The notes under the pieces: generated by a model
The model's database searches: none
What the model was told of the DNA's origin: nothing
Seen by the model: only the letters and a program-made list of their open reading frames with translations
Assembly (NCBI RefSeq): GCF_011421425.1
Contig: NZ_WPCW01000002.1
Location: 62,001 to 126,000 of the forward strand
Direction of reading: 5' to 3'
Length of the DNA stretch: 64,000 nt
Origin: Streptococcus catagoni
Lineage (GTDB): Bacteria > Bacillota > Bacilli > Lactobacillales > Streptococcaceae
Shown here: positions 45,368 to 55,178 of the stretch, one piece after another
How the letters are laid out: each line of letters opens with the position of its first letter
Position numbering within the stretch: position 1 is the stretch's first letter
Program-made: the position numbers and the translations under genes

Positions 45368-46993
45368 ATGACAATAGATAAAAGTAAAGTCCTTTATCAA
45401 ATTTACCCAAAATCCTATAAGGATACGACGGGTAATGGTGTGGGAGATCTTCGTGGTATTATTGAGAAAATCCCTTATTTAAGTGAATTGGGAATTGATA
45501 TGGTCTGGCTGAATCCATTCTATCCAAGCCCACAAAGGGATAATGGCTACGATGTTTCAGATTATAAAGCTGTCAATCCTGAGTTTGGGACAATGGCAGA
45601 TTTTGAAGAACTCATTCGTGTGGGTCAAGAGTATAAGATTGACTTTATGCTGGATATGGTACTCAATCATTGTTCGACAGAACATGAGTGGTTCCAAAAG
45701 GCCTTGGCAGGGGACTCGTACTATCAAGATTTCTTTATTTTAAGGGATCAACCGACAGATTGGCTGTCTAAATTTGGAGGGAATGCCTGGGCACCTTTTG
45801 GGGATACTGGCAAATACTATCTGCATTTATTTGATGTGACACAAGCAGATTTGAATTGGCGAAATCCAAATGTTCGTGAGGAATTGTTTAAGGTGGTTAA
45901 TTTCTGGCGTGATAAAGGGGTTAAGGGCTTTCGTTTTGATGTGATTAACCTGATTGGTAAAGACCAAGTCCTTACAGATTGTCCAATCAATGATGGCAAG
46001 CCAGCTTATACTGATAGACCCATTACCCATGACTATTTGAAAATGATGAATCAAGCCAGCTTTGGTCAAGATGATTCCTTTATAACGGTTGGCGAAATGT
46101 CTTCCACCACCATTGAAAATTGCATTCTTTACACTGCTCCAGAACGTGAAGAGTTGTCCATGGCCTTTAATTTTCATCATCTAAAGGTAGATTACCAGGA
46201 TGGTCAAAAGTGGACAATCATGGATTTTGACTTTATCGCCCTTCGTGATCTTTTCCATTCTTGGGGTGAAGGCATGAGTGCTGGTAATGGCTGGAATGCT
46301 CTGTTTTACAATAACCACGACCAACCCCGAGCCCTAAACCGTTTTGTGGACGTGGAGAACTTCCGAAATGAAGGAGCTACCATGTTAGCAGCTTCCATTC
46401 ATTTATCTCGTGGCACCCCTTATATTTATATGGGTGAAGAAATTGGCATGCTGGATCCGCAATATCATTCCATGTCAGATTATGTGGATATTGAAAGTTT
46501 GAATGCCTATCAAATCATGTTAGATGAAGGTAAGACGCCAGACGAGGCCTTTAGGATCATTCAGGCTAAGTCCCGCGATAATTCACGTACTCCTATGCAA
46601 TGGGATGCTAGTCAACATGCAGGATTTACTAGTGGCCAACCTTGGTTGAAAGTGGGAAAATCTTACAAAGAGATCAATGTTGAAAATGAGAAGAATGGTA
46701 AGATCTTCCCCTTCTATCAAACACTCATTAGACTTAGAAAAGAAATGCCACTGATAGCTGAAGGAAGCTACAAGGCTGCATTTAAAGACAGTGAGCAGGT
46801 CTATGCCTTTGAACGGGAATTTGAAGGACAAAAAATGCTTGTTCTCAATAATTTTTATGCTGAGGAGCTTACTATAGAACTTCCTAGGGATTATCAGCAT
46901 GGACAGCTTTTAATTAGTAATTATGAGGATCAGAGCATTAGCGACTCCCTGATTTTAAAAGCTTACCAAAGTATAGCTATTTTAGCCCGCTAA
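45368..46993 (+). CDS. treC: alpha,alpha-phosphotrehalase (GH13)
   Basis: 541 residues. The GH13 conserved regions are present: region I MLDMVLNHCSTEHEWF, region II GFRFDVINL with the nucleophile Asp, region III FITVGEM with the acid/base Glu, region IV YNNHDQPRALNRF. It hydrolyses trehalose 6-phosphate to glucose and glucose 6-phosphate. AAGG precedes ATG. A long intergenic region follows without a conventional terminator. Confidence 0.95.
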   Translation: MTIDKSKVLYQIYPKSYKDTTGNGVGDLRGIIEKIPYLSELGIDMVWLNPFYPSPQRDNGYDVSDYKAVNPEFGTMADFEELIRVGQEYKIDFMLDMVLNHCSTEHEWFQKALAGDSYYQDFFILRDQPTDWLSKFGGNAWAPFGDTGKYYLHLFDVTQADLNWRNPNVREELFKVVNFWRDKGVKGFRFDVINLIGKDQVLTDCPINDGKPAYTDRPITHDYLKMMNQASFGQDDSFITVGEMSSTTIENCILYTAPEREELSMAFNFHHLKVDYQDGQKWTIMDFDFIALRDLFHSWGEGMSAGNGWNALFYNNHDQPRALNRFVDVENFRNEGATMLAASIHLSRGTPYIYMGEEIGMLDPQYHSMSDYVDIESLNAYQIMLDEGKTPDEAFRIIQAKSRDNSRTPMQWDASQHAGFTSGQPWLKVGKSYKEINVENEKNGKIFPFYQTLIRLRKEMPLIAEGSYKAAFKDSEQVYAFEREFEGQKMLVLNNFYAEELTIELPRDYQHGQLLISNYEDQSISDSLILKAYQSIAILAR

Positions 46994-47606
46994 TATGAGA
47001 CAAACTAGGAGATCTCCTAGACTTAGAACGTAGACAAAGTCTATTTACCTAGATCAATAGGCTAAGAAGCTTCTTCAGGCTATCAATAGATTTCCGATTT
47101 CTGCGAACAACCGCGAGCTTATTAAGGTTACCTCCGCTGTACTGAAAGTGTCTAAAATGCCTTTAATATCAACATTTTAGACACTGGGAACTTTCCAGAC
47201 CTTAGGCTCGAAAGTTAGCTATGGAATTCTTTGGTTTTCTTAAACAGTCACTCCTCTGAATGTTTAACCTGTCCGACAACACCTAAGGAAGCTAGCAAAA
47301 AATGACTTTTTCTTCAAACTGAAGTGATGATTTTTTGATCATCACTTTTTAGTTTGCTATTTCCCAAGAAATCTTAGGATAGGCAAGGGGATTAGTGAAG
47401 AAAGTAGAGCCTTTAAAGAAGTTGCCTCCTTATGAGAGTGGCTAACAGTAACTTTATTTCAGCTACTAGGGATGTCATTAGAAGCCTTAAGTTGAGGGCT
47501 TTTGGGTTTTTTGTCATAATAAGATGGTGGCTGGTCAGATGACAATTGAGCACAAGGCTAGCTGTTTTTTTGCTTTTTGAGATTGGGCTCAATTAGGTCT
47601 AGTTAA
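46994..47606. other. large non-coding region with several hairpins
   Basis: No ORF has coding features. It contains a 16-bp palindrome CTAGGAGATCTCCTAG (46996-47030 area), TAGACTT/AAGTCTA around 47025-47045, and a 13-bp perfect inverted repeat AGTGTCTAAAATG/CATTTTAGACACT around 47147-47190. A strong hairpin AGTGATGAT/ATCATCACT flanked by AAACT/AGTTT is at 47315-47356. The dense structure over ~350 nt suggests a repeat element or RNA, perhaps also terminating treC. Confidence 0.5.
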
Positions 47607-47628
47607 ATGTAACCGTTTTCGATAGAAT
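47607..47628 (+). promoter_or_regulatory. cre-like site and -10 of the PTS regulator
   Basis: ATGTAACCGTTTTCGA (47607-47622) resembles the CcpA cre consensus with two mismatches. TAGAAT (47623-47628) is a likely -10 just after it; no good -35. Catabolite control is suggested. Confidence 0.4.
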
Positions 47629-47648
47629 GAATACAGAAAGGTTAAGTA

Positions 47649-49688
47649 ATGGTTGACAGTAAAGCAGTAGTTATTTTAGTGACCTTAATGACTAATCAGG
47701 ATTTAACTCTTTATGAGTTGACAGTTAAAACCAAGTTTTCTATTAAAGAAATTAAGGATGAAATTCAATCCCTTAATGACTTTTTACAGGCTAATGATTA
47801 CCCTAAACTGATCTATTCTGAAAACAGGTATTCCATTCCTGTTCAGGTAAAAGATAATGCTGAGAGCATCTTTGCTCTTTTAAATGAAGGTCAAGTTTAT
47901 CTTCCACAGAGTGAACGTATCAACCTCATTTACCTTTATACTTTTTGCCGGAGAGAATTTGTCTCCAATAATCATTACCAGGACTTTTTAAAGGTCAGCA
48001 AGAACACAACGCTTGCAGATATCAAGGCCTTGAGAAGAAAAATGTCGGAATTTCACTTGGAACTTCGCTATACCAGATCAGTTGGTTACACTTTGGTCGG
48101 TGAGGAGCTCCATAAGCACCAAATGGCCTTTGCAACCATTAGTACTCTTTTGAAGTCTTCAGTAGGCCTGTGGGCTTTGGATTATGTTTTAGCAGAATGG
48201 TCCTATCCTCTGTCTTATGAACAGTTGGAACAAAAGGTAAGGGATTTTTATCAAACATTTAATATGTCACCCATACTTGATCGTTTGCAAGAATGTTTGT
48301 ATGGGCTTATATTTATTCTTTGTCGCTATCAAAGGGTTAAGGATCATGTTAGCTGCCAGGCTATTCCCGTTTCTGAGCAATTAGGAGAGTTGACTAAAGT
48401 CTTAGTAGCTAATGTGAATGGGCAGCTGGGAGCTGCTCAGATAGTGTCTAAAAATGATGCTGCCTATTTCTCCCTTTTATTGGCTGCTTCCTTTGAAGGA
48501 GAAGGTCAGATTGATGACGATTATTTTCAAGACTTAACGATCAGTATTGTTAGTAAGATGCAGGATATTTCGATTTTGAATTTCAAGCAGATGGATCAGC
48601 TGACGTCAGACTTAAAACGCCATTTAATTCCTGCTTATTATCGGATGAGATATGGCTTGCCTAATGCCAATGAATATACCCAGCACATCAAGGAAAAATA
48701 CCCAGAGCTCTTTGATCTTGTTAGACAATCTTTGCAGCCCTTGGCTGAGGACTTAGGCATTGAGATAGCAGATAGTGAGATTTCTTATTTTGTACTTCAC
48801 TTTGGTGGTTATTTGAACAAGGGAAAACCTAAACAGAAGAAGGCTTTTAAGGCTGTGATTATCTGTCCAAACGGGGTTAGCTCTTCTTTGATTGTCAAGG
48901 AAAACCTCAAAGTATTGTTTCCTAAAATAGCCTTTCAGGGAATCTCTAGGGTTGATCAGCTAGCAAAGATGGATCCTAGCTGCTATGATCTGATATTCTC
49001 AACCATTGAAATAGCCTCTGAAAAGCCCAGTTATTTGGTACCGATGATTATGACTGAGGAGCAATCTTATCAGCTTGTCACATTAGTTGGTCAGGACTTT
49101 CCAGATATTGGCCAAGATTTAGAAACTGAGCAGTTAATGTCAACGATTGGCCAGTATGCAACTGTTAATCAGGAAGAGGAATTACGCTTTGCCTTAAGAA
49201 AATTATTAAGACATGAGTTAAAAAGAAAGGATTTACGACCAGTGTTAGATGAACTTATAACGGAACAAACCTATCAGGTAAGTTCTGAGACCTTGGGGTG
49301 GAAGGATGCCATTCGTCAAGCGGCTCAGCCCTTATTAGAAAGTGGCCAAATCAAGGAAACTTACCCAGAGGCCATGATTGCAAAGGTGGAGGAATTTGGT
49401 CCCTTCATTAATTTAGGAAAGGGGATTGCTATTCCCCATGCTAGACCGGAAGATGGCGTCAATGCAGTTGGCATGTCCATGCTTGTTTTGGAAAAGCCGA
49501 TTTATTTACTTGATGATCCCAAACAAGAGATTTTTCTTCTTATTTGTATAGCAGCCATTGACAATGAGACGCATCTGAAAGCCTTGTCTCATTTGACTAC
49601 TATTTTACGAGATAAAAAGCAGGTTCAAGCCTTGTTGGATTCTCGTTCCTATGAGGATATTAAAGAAATCATTAAAGAGGAGGCATAA
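47649..49688 (+). CDS. BglG/MtlR-type PRD regulator with EIIB-like and EIIA domains
   Basis: 679 residues. An N-terminal HTH region (about 1-150) is followed by two PRD domains (~170-390) and an EIIB(Gat)-like domain with IICPNGVSSSLIV (~residue 402). A C-terminal EIIA of the fructose/mannitol type has the phosphoryl His in IPHARPEDG (~residue 595). The order matches MtlR/UlaR-like activators. No separate EIIA gene is found in the operon, so this EIIA may also pass phosphate to the transporter. It starts a run of five tightly packed genes: EIIB follows 4 nt later. Confidence 0.85.
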   Translation: MVDSKAVVILVTLMTNQDLTLYELTVKTKFSIKEIKDEIQSLNDFLQANDYPKLIYSENRYSIPVQVKDNAESIFALLNEGQVYLPQSERINLIYLYTFCRREFVSNNHYQDFLKVSKNTTLADIKALRRKMSEFHLELRYTRSVGYTLVGEELHKHQMAFATISTLLKSSVGLWALDYVLAEWSYPLSYEQLEQKVRDFYQTFNMSPILDRLQECLYGLIFILCRYQRVKDHVSCQAIPVSEQLGELTKVLVANVNGQLGAAQIVSKNDAAYFSLLLAASFEGEGQIDDDYFQDLTISIVSKMQDISILNFKQMDQLTSDLKRHLIPAYYRMRYGLPNANEYTQHIKEKYPELFDLVRQSLQPLAEDLGIEIADSEISYFVLHFGGYLNKGKPKQKKAFKAVIICPNGVSSSLIVKENLKVLFPKIAFQGISRVDQLAKMDPSCYDLIFSTIEIASEKPSYLVPMIMTEEQSYQLVTLVGQDFPDIGQDLETEQLMSTIGQYATVNQEEELRFALRKLLRHELKRKDLRPVLDELITEQTYQVSSETLGWKDAIRQAAQPLLESGQIKETYPEAMIAKVEEFGPFINLGKGIAIPHARPEDGVNAVGMSMLVLEKPIYLLDDPKQEIFLLICIAAIDNETHLKALSHLTTILRDKKQVQALLDSRSYEDIKEIIKEEA

Positions 49689-49692
49689 TAAT

Positions 49693-49977
49693 ATGTTAAG
49701 AATTGGTACAGCCTGTGGTTCAGGTTTAGGCTCAAGCTTTATGGTTCAGATGAATATTGAAGCGATTTTACAAGATTTGGGTGTGACTGAGGTCGAAGTT
49801 GAGCACTATGACTTAGGTGGAGCAGATCCTTCTGCGGCAGATGTATGGATTGTTGGCCGTGACTTAGAAGATTCAGCTGGTCATTTAGGAGATGTTCGTA
49901 TTCTCAATAGTATCATTGATATGGATGAACTAAGAGAGCTTGTGACTACTATCTGTCAGGAAAAAGGGCTCATTTAG
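49693..49977 (+). CDS. PTS EIIB, ascorbate type (UlaB/SgaB)
   Basis: 94 residues from ATG 49693; the in-frame extension upstream overlaps the regulator. The lactose/ascorbate EIIB P-loop MLRIGTACGSGLGSSFMVQM has phosphoryl Cys8. It would receive phosphate from the EIIA domain of the regulator or another EIIA and pass it to the substrate bound at the EIIC encoded next. AGGAGG lies upstream. Confidence 0.88.
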   Translation: MLRIGTACGSGLGSSFMVQMNIEAILQDLGVTEVEVEHYDLGGADPSAADVWIVGRDLEDSAGHLGDVRILNSIIDMDELRELVTTICQEKGLI

Positions 49978-49989
49978 GAGGAAAAAGAA

Positions 49990-51330
49990 ATGAAATTCTT
50001 AGTTGATATAGCCAGCACACCAGCTATACTGGTTGCTTTAATTGCTATTATTGGTTTACTTCTTCAAAAGAAAGCGACCCCAGATATTGTTAAAGGTGGT
50101 ATTAAAACCTTTGTTGGTTTTCTTGTGGTATCAGGCGGAGCTGGTATTGTACAAAGTTCTTTAACTCCTTTTGGAACCATGTTTGAGCACGCCTTCCACT
50201 TGTCAGGTGTCGTGCCAAACAATGAGGCTATTGTGGCTGTTGCCTTGACAAAATATGGTTCAGCTACAGCTCTGATTATGTTTGCAGGTATGATTTTCAA
50301 CATTCTCATTGCCCGCTTTACCAAGTTTAAATACATTTTCTTAACAGGTCACCATACCCTTTATATGGCTTGTATGATTGCTGTTATCATGTCTGTGTCT
50401 GGTTTTAAATCAGCTCCTCTTATTATTTTTGGAGGCCTTGCTTTAGGCATTATCATGAGTGTTTCACCAGCCTTTGTTCAGAAATTTATGATTCAATTAA
50501 CTGGTAATGACAAAGTTGCTCTGGGGCATTTTAGCTCTCTTGGTTACTGGTTAAGTGGTACTGTTGGGAGTTTAATTGGTGATAAAGCTAAATCAACAGA
50601 AGATATTAAATTTCCTAAGAGTCTCTCCTTCTTACGTGATAGTACAGTAAGTATTACTCTTTCAATGACGATCATCTACTTAATAGTTGCTGTCTTTGCT
50701 GGGCCAGCTTGGATTGCTAAGGAATTAAGTAATGGAACCCATGGTCTTGTCTATGCCCTACAATTAGCTGGCCAGTTTGCTGCTGGTGTCTTTGTGATCT
50801 TAGCTGGTGTTCGCTTGATTTTAGGTGAAATTGTTCCGGCCTTCAAGGGTATTTCAGAGAAGTTGGTTCCAAATTCAAAACCTGCCTTAGATTGTCCAAT
50901 TGTTTACCCTTATGCACCAAATGCTGTATTGATTGGTTTTATTTCTAGTTTTGCTGGTGGGCTAGTGAGTATGGCTATCATGATCATGTCTGGTACAACT
51001 GTTATTTTACCAGGTGTTGTGCCTCACTTTTTCTGTGGTGCCACAGCAGGTGTTATTGGGAATGCTGCTGGGGGAGTCCGTGGGGCAACTGTGGGTGCCT
51101 TCTTACAAGGTGTACTGATTAGTTTCTTGCCAGTCTTCTTAATGCCTGTGTTAGGTGGTCTTGGTTTTGAAGGATCTACCTTCTCAGATGCTGACTTTGG
51201 TTTATCAGGAATCATCTTAGGATTCCTTAATAAGATGGGCGGTACGACAGTTATTGCTCTTGGAATTCTTCTTATTTTGGCACTTCTTTTTGGCCTTTCA
51301 TTTGTCGGGAAATCAAAAAAGGAGGCTTAG
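49990..51330 (+). CDS. PTS EIIC, ascorbate type (UlaA/SgaT)
   Basis: 446 residues with about 11 membrane segments. The start MKFLVDIASTPAILVALIAI and the segments VGGAGIVQSSLTPFG-like and PNAVLIGFISSFAGG are typical of the UlaA family. It is the sugar-translocating part. UlaA homologues transport L-ascorbate, but in operons with transketolase genes the real substrate is likely another pentose-like acid or sugar; here undetermined. It ends 3 nt before the transketolase gene. Confidence 0.85.
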   Translation: MKFLVDIASTPAILVALIAIIGLLLQKKATPDIVKGGIKTFVGFLVVSGGAGIVQSSLTPFGTMFEHAFHLSGVVPNNEAIVAVALTKYGSATALIMFAGMIFNILIARFTKFKYIFLTGHHTLYMACMIAVIMSVSGFKSAPLIIFGGLALGIIMSVSPAFVQKFMIQLTGNDKVALGHFSSLGYWLSGTVGSLIGDKAKSTEDIKFPKSLSFLRDSTVSITLSMTIIYLIVAVFAGPAWIAKELSNGTHGLVYALQLAGQFAAGVFVILAGVRLILGEIVPAFKGISEKLVPNSKPALDCPIVYPYAPNAVLIGFISSFAGGLVSMAIMIMSGTTVILPGVVPHFFCGATAGVIGNAAGGVRGATVGAFLQGVLISFLPVFLMPVLGGLGFEGSTFSDADFGLSGIILGFLNKMGGTTVIALGILLILALLFGLSFVGKSKKEA

Positions 51331-51333
51331 GTC

Positions 51334-52191
51334 ATGACTTTAAGTGAAAGAAGTTTAGCAGAGCTGAAAGAATTAGCTTTGGAAATCAGAATCAATACTT
51401 TAGAAACTCTAAATAACTTAGGTTTTGGCCATTATGGAGGCAGCTTATCTATAGTAGAAGTTTTGGCAGTTCTTTATGGAAAGGTCATGCCTATGACTCC
51501 AGAGCTTTTTGCAGAAAAAGATCGTGATTATTTTGTTCTGTCAAAAGGTCATGCCGGTCCGGCTTTGTATAGCACCCTTTATTTGAAGGGGTTCTTTGAT
51601 GAAGAGTTTCTACATTCCTTAAATACTAATGGGACAAGACTTCCCTCACATCCTGACCGCAATCTGACCCCAGGTATTGATATGACAACTGGATCGCTTG
51701 GTCAAGGGGTTAGTGTAGCGACAGGTATAGCCTACGCTCAAAAAATAGAAGATTCTAGTCATTATACCTATGCCATTGTAGGAGATGGGGAGTTAAATGA
51801 AGGCCAGTGTTGGGAAGCCTTTCAATTTGCAGCCCATCAAGACCTAGCTAATCTCTTTGTTTTTGTTGATAATAATAAAAAACAATTAGATGGTTTGACT
51901 GCTGAGATTTGTCAAACTGGAGATCTAGAGGCTAAATTTGAAGCCTTTGGTTTTGAAGCCGTCACTGTAGATGGAGGGGATATTGCAGCAATCTATGATG
52001 TTATTGTATCTTTGAAAGCTTCAGATAGTAAGAGACCAAAATGTATCCTATTAGATACCATTAAGGGTCAGGGAGTAGAGGCCATTGAAAAAATGGATTC
52101 TAACCACCATTTAAGACCGGATCAAGCTCAACTGGAAGTCTTGGAAAATGCTGCTAAGGTTTTAAAAGAAGAAATGGAGGTGAGCAGATGA
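51334..52191 (+). CDS. transketolase, N-terminal (ThDP-binding) subunit
   Basis: 285 residues. The thiamine diphosphate motif GDGELNEGQCWEAFQFAAHQ (GDG...N) is near residue 148, with SKGHAGPALY and PGIDMTTGSLGQG upstream, the usual order of the first half of transketolase. It pairs with the next gene; together they total ~594 residues, comparable to a one-chain enzyme. It shifts two-carbon ketol units between sugar phosphates, feeding a PTS-derived sugar phosphate into central metabolism. Confidence 0.9.
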   Translation: MTLSERSLAELKELALEIRINTLETLNNLGFGHYGGSLSIVEVLAVLYGKVMPMTPELFAEKDRDYFVLSKGHAGPALYSTLYLKGFFDEEFLHSLNTNGTRLPSHPDRNLTPGIDMTTGSLGQGVSVATGIAYAQKIEDSSHYTYAIVGDGELNEGQCWEAFQFAAHQDLANLFVFVDNNKKQLDGLTAEICQTGDLEAKFEAFGFEAVTVDGGDIAAIYDVIVSLKASDSKRPKCILLDTIKGQGVEAIEKMDSNHHLRPDQAQLEVLENAAKVLKEEMEVSR

Positions 52192-53117
52192 CTAGACAGG
52201 TAAAAGAAATGCGTCATGTTTATCGTGATTTCCTAGAAGAGGCTAGCCAAAGCCATCCAGAAATAACTGTTCTAGAAGCTGATTTATCAAGCTCAATGGC
52301 AACTAATAAGTTAGCAGAAAAGCTTGGAAAACGTTATGTAAACTTAGGAATCATGGAAGCTGAGATGGTCTGTTTAGCTGCTGGTCTTTCAGTCAAGGGC
52401 TATCGACCTTATCTTCATACCTTTGGACCTTTTGCTTCCAGACGTGTTTTTGATCAGTTATTTATTTCCTTGGCCTATGCTCAGTTAGATGCAACTATTA
52501 TTGGCTCAGATGCAGGGGTTAGTGCAGAAATGAATGGCGGAACCCATATGCCCTTTGAAGAACTTGGTTTAATAAGGCTGATTCCTAAGTCAACGGTCTT
52601 TGAAGTCAGTGATGACATTCAATTTCAGGCAATTTTAGAAGAAACTTTGGAAGTGGATGGTCTGAAATATATCCGTACAATCCGTAAGACGCCTAAGCCA
52701 ATTTATCAAGGTGGAGAAGATTTTTCAGCTGGTTATCGGATCCTTAAAGAAGGAAAACACCTAACTATCCTAAGTTCAGGGATCATGGTGTCAAGTGCTT
52801 TAGAAGCAGCAGAACACTTGTTAAAAGAGGGTTATTCTGTCCAGGTTATTGACCTCTTTAGGGTCAAGCCACTTCCTGAAGATTTGGCGGAGCAGCTAAG
52901 AGGTAAAAAAATTCTAACAGTGGAAAACCATAATCAAATTGGGGGTATTGGTTCAGCCATATGTGAGCTTTTATCAGCTGAAAAGGATACTGTGGTTAAA
53001 AGAATGGGTATTAAAGAAAGTTTTGGTCAGGTTGGAAAGAATGATTACTTGTTAGATACCTATCATCTTAGTCTCAAAGACATTGTTCGTGAAGCTAAAG
53101 ACTTATGTCAACTGTAA
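52188..53117 (+). CDS. transketolase, C-terminal subunit
   Basis: 309 residues. It contains the pyrimidine-binding half (VLEADLSSSMATNKLAEKL, NLGIMEAEMVCLAAGLSVKG with the conserved catalytic Glu, and the YLHTFGPFASRRVFDQL segment) and the C-terminal transketolase domain (LLKEGYSVQVIDLFRVKPLP, VENHNQIGGIGSAI). It starts by a 4-nt overlap with the N-terminal subunit gene. A terminator follows. Confidence 0.9.
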   Translation: MTRQVKEMRHVYRDFLEEASQSHPEITVLEADLSSSMATNKLAEKLGKRYVNLGIMEAEMVCLAAGLSVKGYRPYLHTFGPFASRRVFDQLFISLAYAQLDATIIGSDAGVSAEMNGGTHMPFEELGLIRLIPKSTVFEVSDDIQFQAILEETLEVDGLKYIRTIRKTPKPIYQGGEDFSAGYRILKEGKHLTILSSGIMVSSALEAAEHLLKEGYSVQVIDLFRVKPLPEDLAEQLRGKKILTVENHNQIGGIGSAICELLSAEKDTVVKRMGIKESFGQVGKNDYLLDTYHLSLKDIVREAKDLCQL

Positions 53118-53123
53118 GGCAGT

Positions 53124-53157
53124 TATTCCCTAGATTATTTTCTAGGGAATTTTTTTG
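53124..53157 (+). terminator. terminator of the PTS-transketolase operon
   Basis: ATTCCCTAGA/TCTAGGGAAT stem, ~6-nt loop, then TTTTTTT. Confidence 0.9.
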
Positions 53158-53282
53158 TCTCATTTGGTAAAAAGCAAGTCATATCAAGAGCCTAGTGCAT
53201 AAGTCGTCATTTTTTGGTACAATATAAGAGATTATAAAAATGAACCTTGTTCAAAAGAAATAAAAAGATTTAAGGAGAAAAA

Positions 53283-55178
53283 ATGGTCGATTATAAGGAT
53301 AATTTTTATGAGGCTGTTAATGGAGAGTGGGCCAAGACAGCTGTTATACCAGATGATAAGCCAAGAACGGGTGGTTTTTCAGACTTGGCCGATGAGATTG
53401 AAGAGCTCATGTTGGAAACAACGGATAAATGGTTAGCTGGAAAAGATCAACCTCAAGATGCTATCTTAGGTAATTTTATTAAGTTCCATCAAATGACGAC
53501 TGATTATGACAGACGTGAAGAAGTTGGCGTGGCGCCAGTATTACCTTTGATTGAAGAATATAAGAACTTGAACTCTTTTTCAGACTTTGCGTCCAAGATA
53601 GCTGAATACGAGCTGGCTGGTAAACCTAATGCCTTTCCTTTTGGCGTGTCACCAGACTTTATGAATGCTCAATTAAATGTCTTATGGGCAGAAGCACCTG
53701 GCATGATTTTACCAGATACAACTTATTATGAAGAAGGCAATGACAAAGGTCAGGAGCTCTTAGCCATATGGCGTCAATCACAAGAAGACTTGCTCCCTCA
53801 CTTTGGATTTTCAGCTGAGGAAATCAAAGATCTTTTGGATAAGGTCATCCAACTTGATAAGAAAGTTGCACAATATGCCTTATCTCGTGAAGAAGCTTCT
53901 GAATACGTGAAGCTATATCATCCATACACTTGGGAGGAATTCACCAAGTTCGCACCAGAATTACCTTTGGATGCCATTTTTAAAACCATCTTAGGTCAAA
54001 TTCCAGATAAGGTCATTGTTCCTGAAGAACGCTTCTGGAAAGATTTTGCAGCTACCTACTATTCAGAAGACAAGTGGGAACTCTTGAAAGCTAACTTAAT
54101 CTTAGATGCGGCCAATGCTTACAATCCTTATTTGACAGATGAGATTCGTGTGAAATCAGGAGCTTATGGACGTGCACTTTCAGGGACACCACAAGCCATG
54201 GACAAGAAAAAAGCAGCCTTTTATCTAGCACAAGGTCCTTTTAACCAAGCCCTTGGACTTTGGTATGCTGGTCAAAAATTCTCTCCAGAAGCTAAGGCAG
54301 ATGTGGAAGACAAAGTAGCTAAGATGATTGATGTTTACAAGTCTAGACTAGAGACTGCAGATTGGTTAGCGCCAGCTACACGCGAAAAAGCCATTGTCAA
54401 ACTCAATGTGATTACGCCGCATATTGGCTATCCTGAGAAATTGCCAGAAACCTATGAAAAGAAAATTATTGATCCTGATCTTTCCTTGGTTGAGAATGCT
54501 CAAAACTTGGCTAAAATTTCAATTGCCCACGGTTGGAGCAAGTGGAATAAAGCAGTTGATCGTAGTGAATGGCATATGCCTGCTCATATGGTCAATGCCT
54601 ACTATGATCCCCAACAAAATCAAATCGTCTTCCCAGCTGCTATCTTGCAAGCACCATTTTATTCACTTGAGCAAAGTTCTTCTGCCAACTATGGCGGTAT
54701 TGGGGCTGTTATTGCCCATGAGGTTTCTCATGCCTTTGATACTAATGGGGCATCATTTGATGAACATGGAAGCTTGAACGATTGGTGGACAGAAGATGAC
54801 TATGCAGCCTTTAAAGAACGTACAGATAAGGTTGTAGAGCAGTTTGATGGTTTAGATTCTTATGGTGCTAAGGTTAATGGTAAATTGACAGTTTCAGAAA
54901 ATGTTGCTGACCTTGGTGGTGTTGCCTGTGCCCTTGAAGCAGCTAAAAAGGAAGCTGGTTTTTCAGCACGGGATTTCTTTATCAATTTTGCAACCATTTG
55001 GCGCATGAAGGCGCGTGAGGAATTCATGCAAATGATGGCTAATATTGATGTTCATGCTCCGGGAGAATGGCGTACAAATGTTACACTAACAAACTTTGCT
55101 GAATTCCATGAAGAATTTGGTATCAGTGAAGCCGACTTTATGTGGCGTGCACCAGAAAATCGTATTATTATCTGGTAA
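53283..55178 (+). CDS. pepO: M13 family endopeptidase PepO
   Basis: 631 residues, no signal peptide, as for lactic-acid bacterial PepO. The zinc-binding HEVSH (H-E-x-x-H) is near residue 479 in AVIAHEVSHAFD. The third ligand is in ENVADLGG, and the NAYYDP and FPAAILQAPFY substrate-side motifs are present. It degrades oligopeptides; streptococcal PepO homologues also bind host proteins when outside the cell. TGGTACAAT (extended -10) lies ~60 bp upstream and AAGGAG precedes ATG. It is monocistronic. Confidence 0.95.
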   Translation: MVDYKDNFYEAVNGEWAKTAVIPDDKPRTGGFSDLADEIEELMLETTDKWLAGKDQPQDAILGNFIKFHQMTTDYDRREEVGVAPVLPLIEEYKNLNSFSDFASKIAEYELAGKPNAFPFGVSPDFMNAQLNVLWAEAPGMILPDTTYYEEGNDKGQELLAIWRQSQEDLLPHFGFSAEEIKDLLDKVIQLDKKVAQYALSREEASEYVKLYHPYTWEEFTKFAPELPLDAIFKTILGQIPDKVIVPEERFWKDFAATYYSEDKWELLKANLILDAANAYNPYLTDEIRVKSGAYGRALSGTPQAMDKKKAAFYLAQGPFNQALGLWYAGQKFSPEAKADVEDKVAKMIDVYKSRLETADWLAPATREKAIVKLNVITPHIGYPEKLPETYEKKIIDPDLSLVENAQNLAKISIAHGWSKWNKAVDRSEWHMPAHMVNAYYDPQQNQIVFPAAILQAPFYSLEQSSSANYGGIGAVIAHEVSHAFDTNGASFDEHGSLNDWWTEDDYAAFKERTDKVVEQFDGLDSYGAKVNGKLTVSENVADLGGVACALEAAKKEAGFSARDFFINFATIWRMKAREEFMQMMANIDVHAPGEWRTNVTLTNFAEFHEEFGISEADFMWRAPENRIIIW

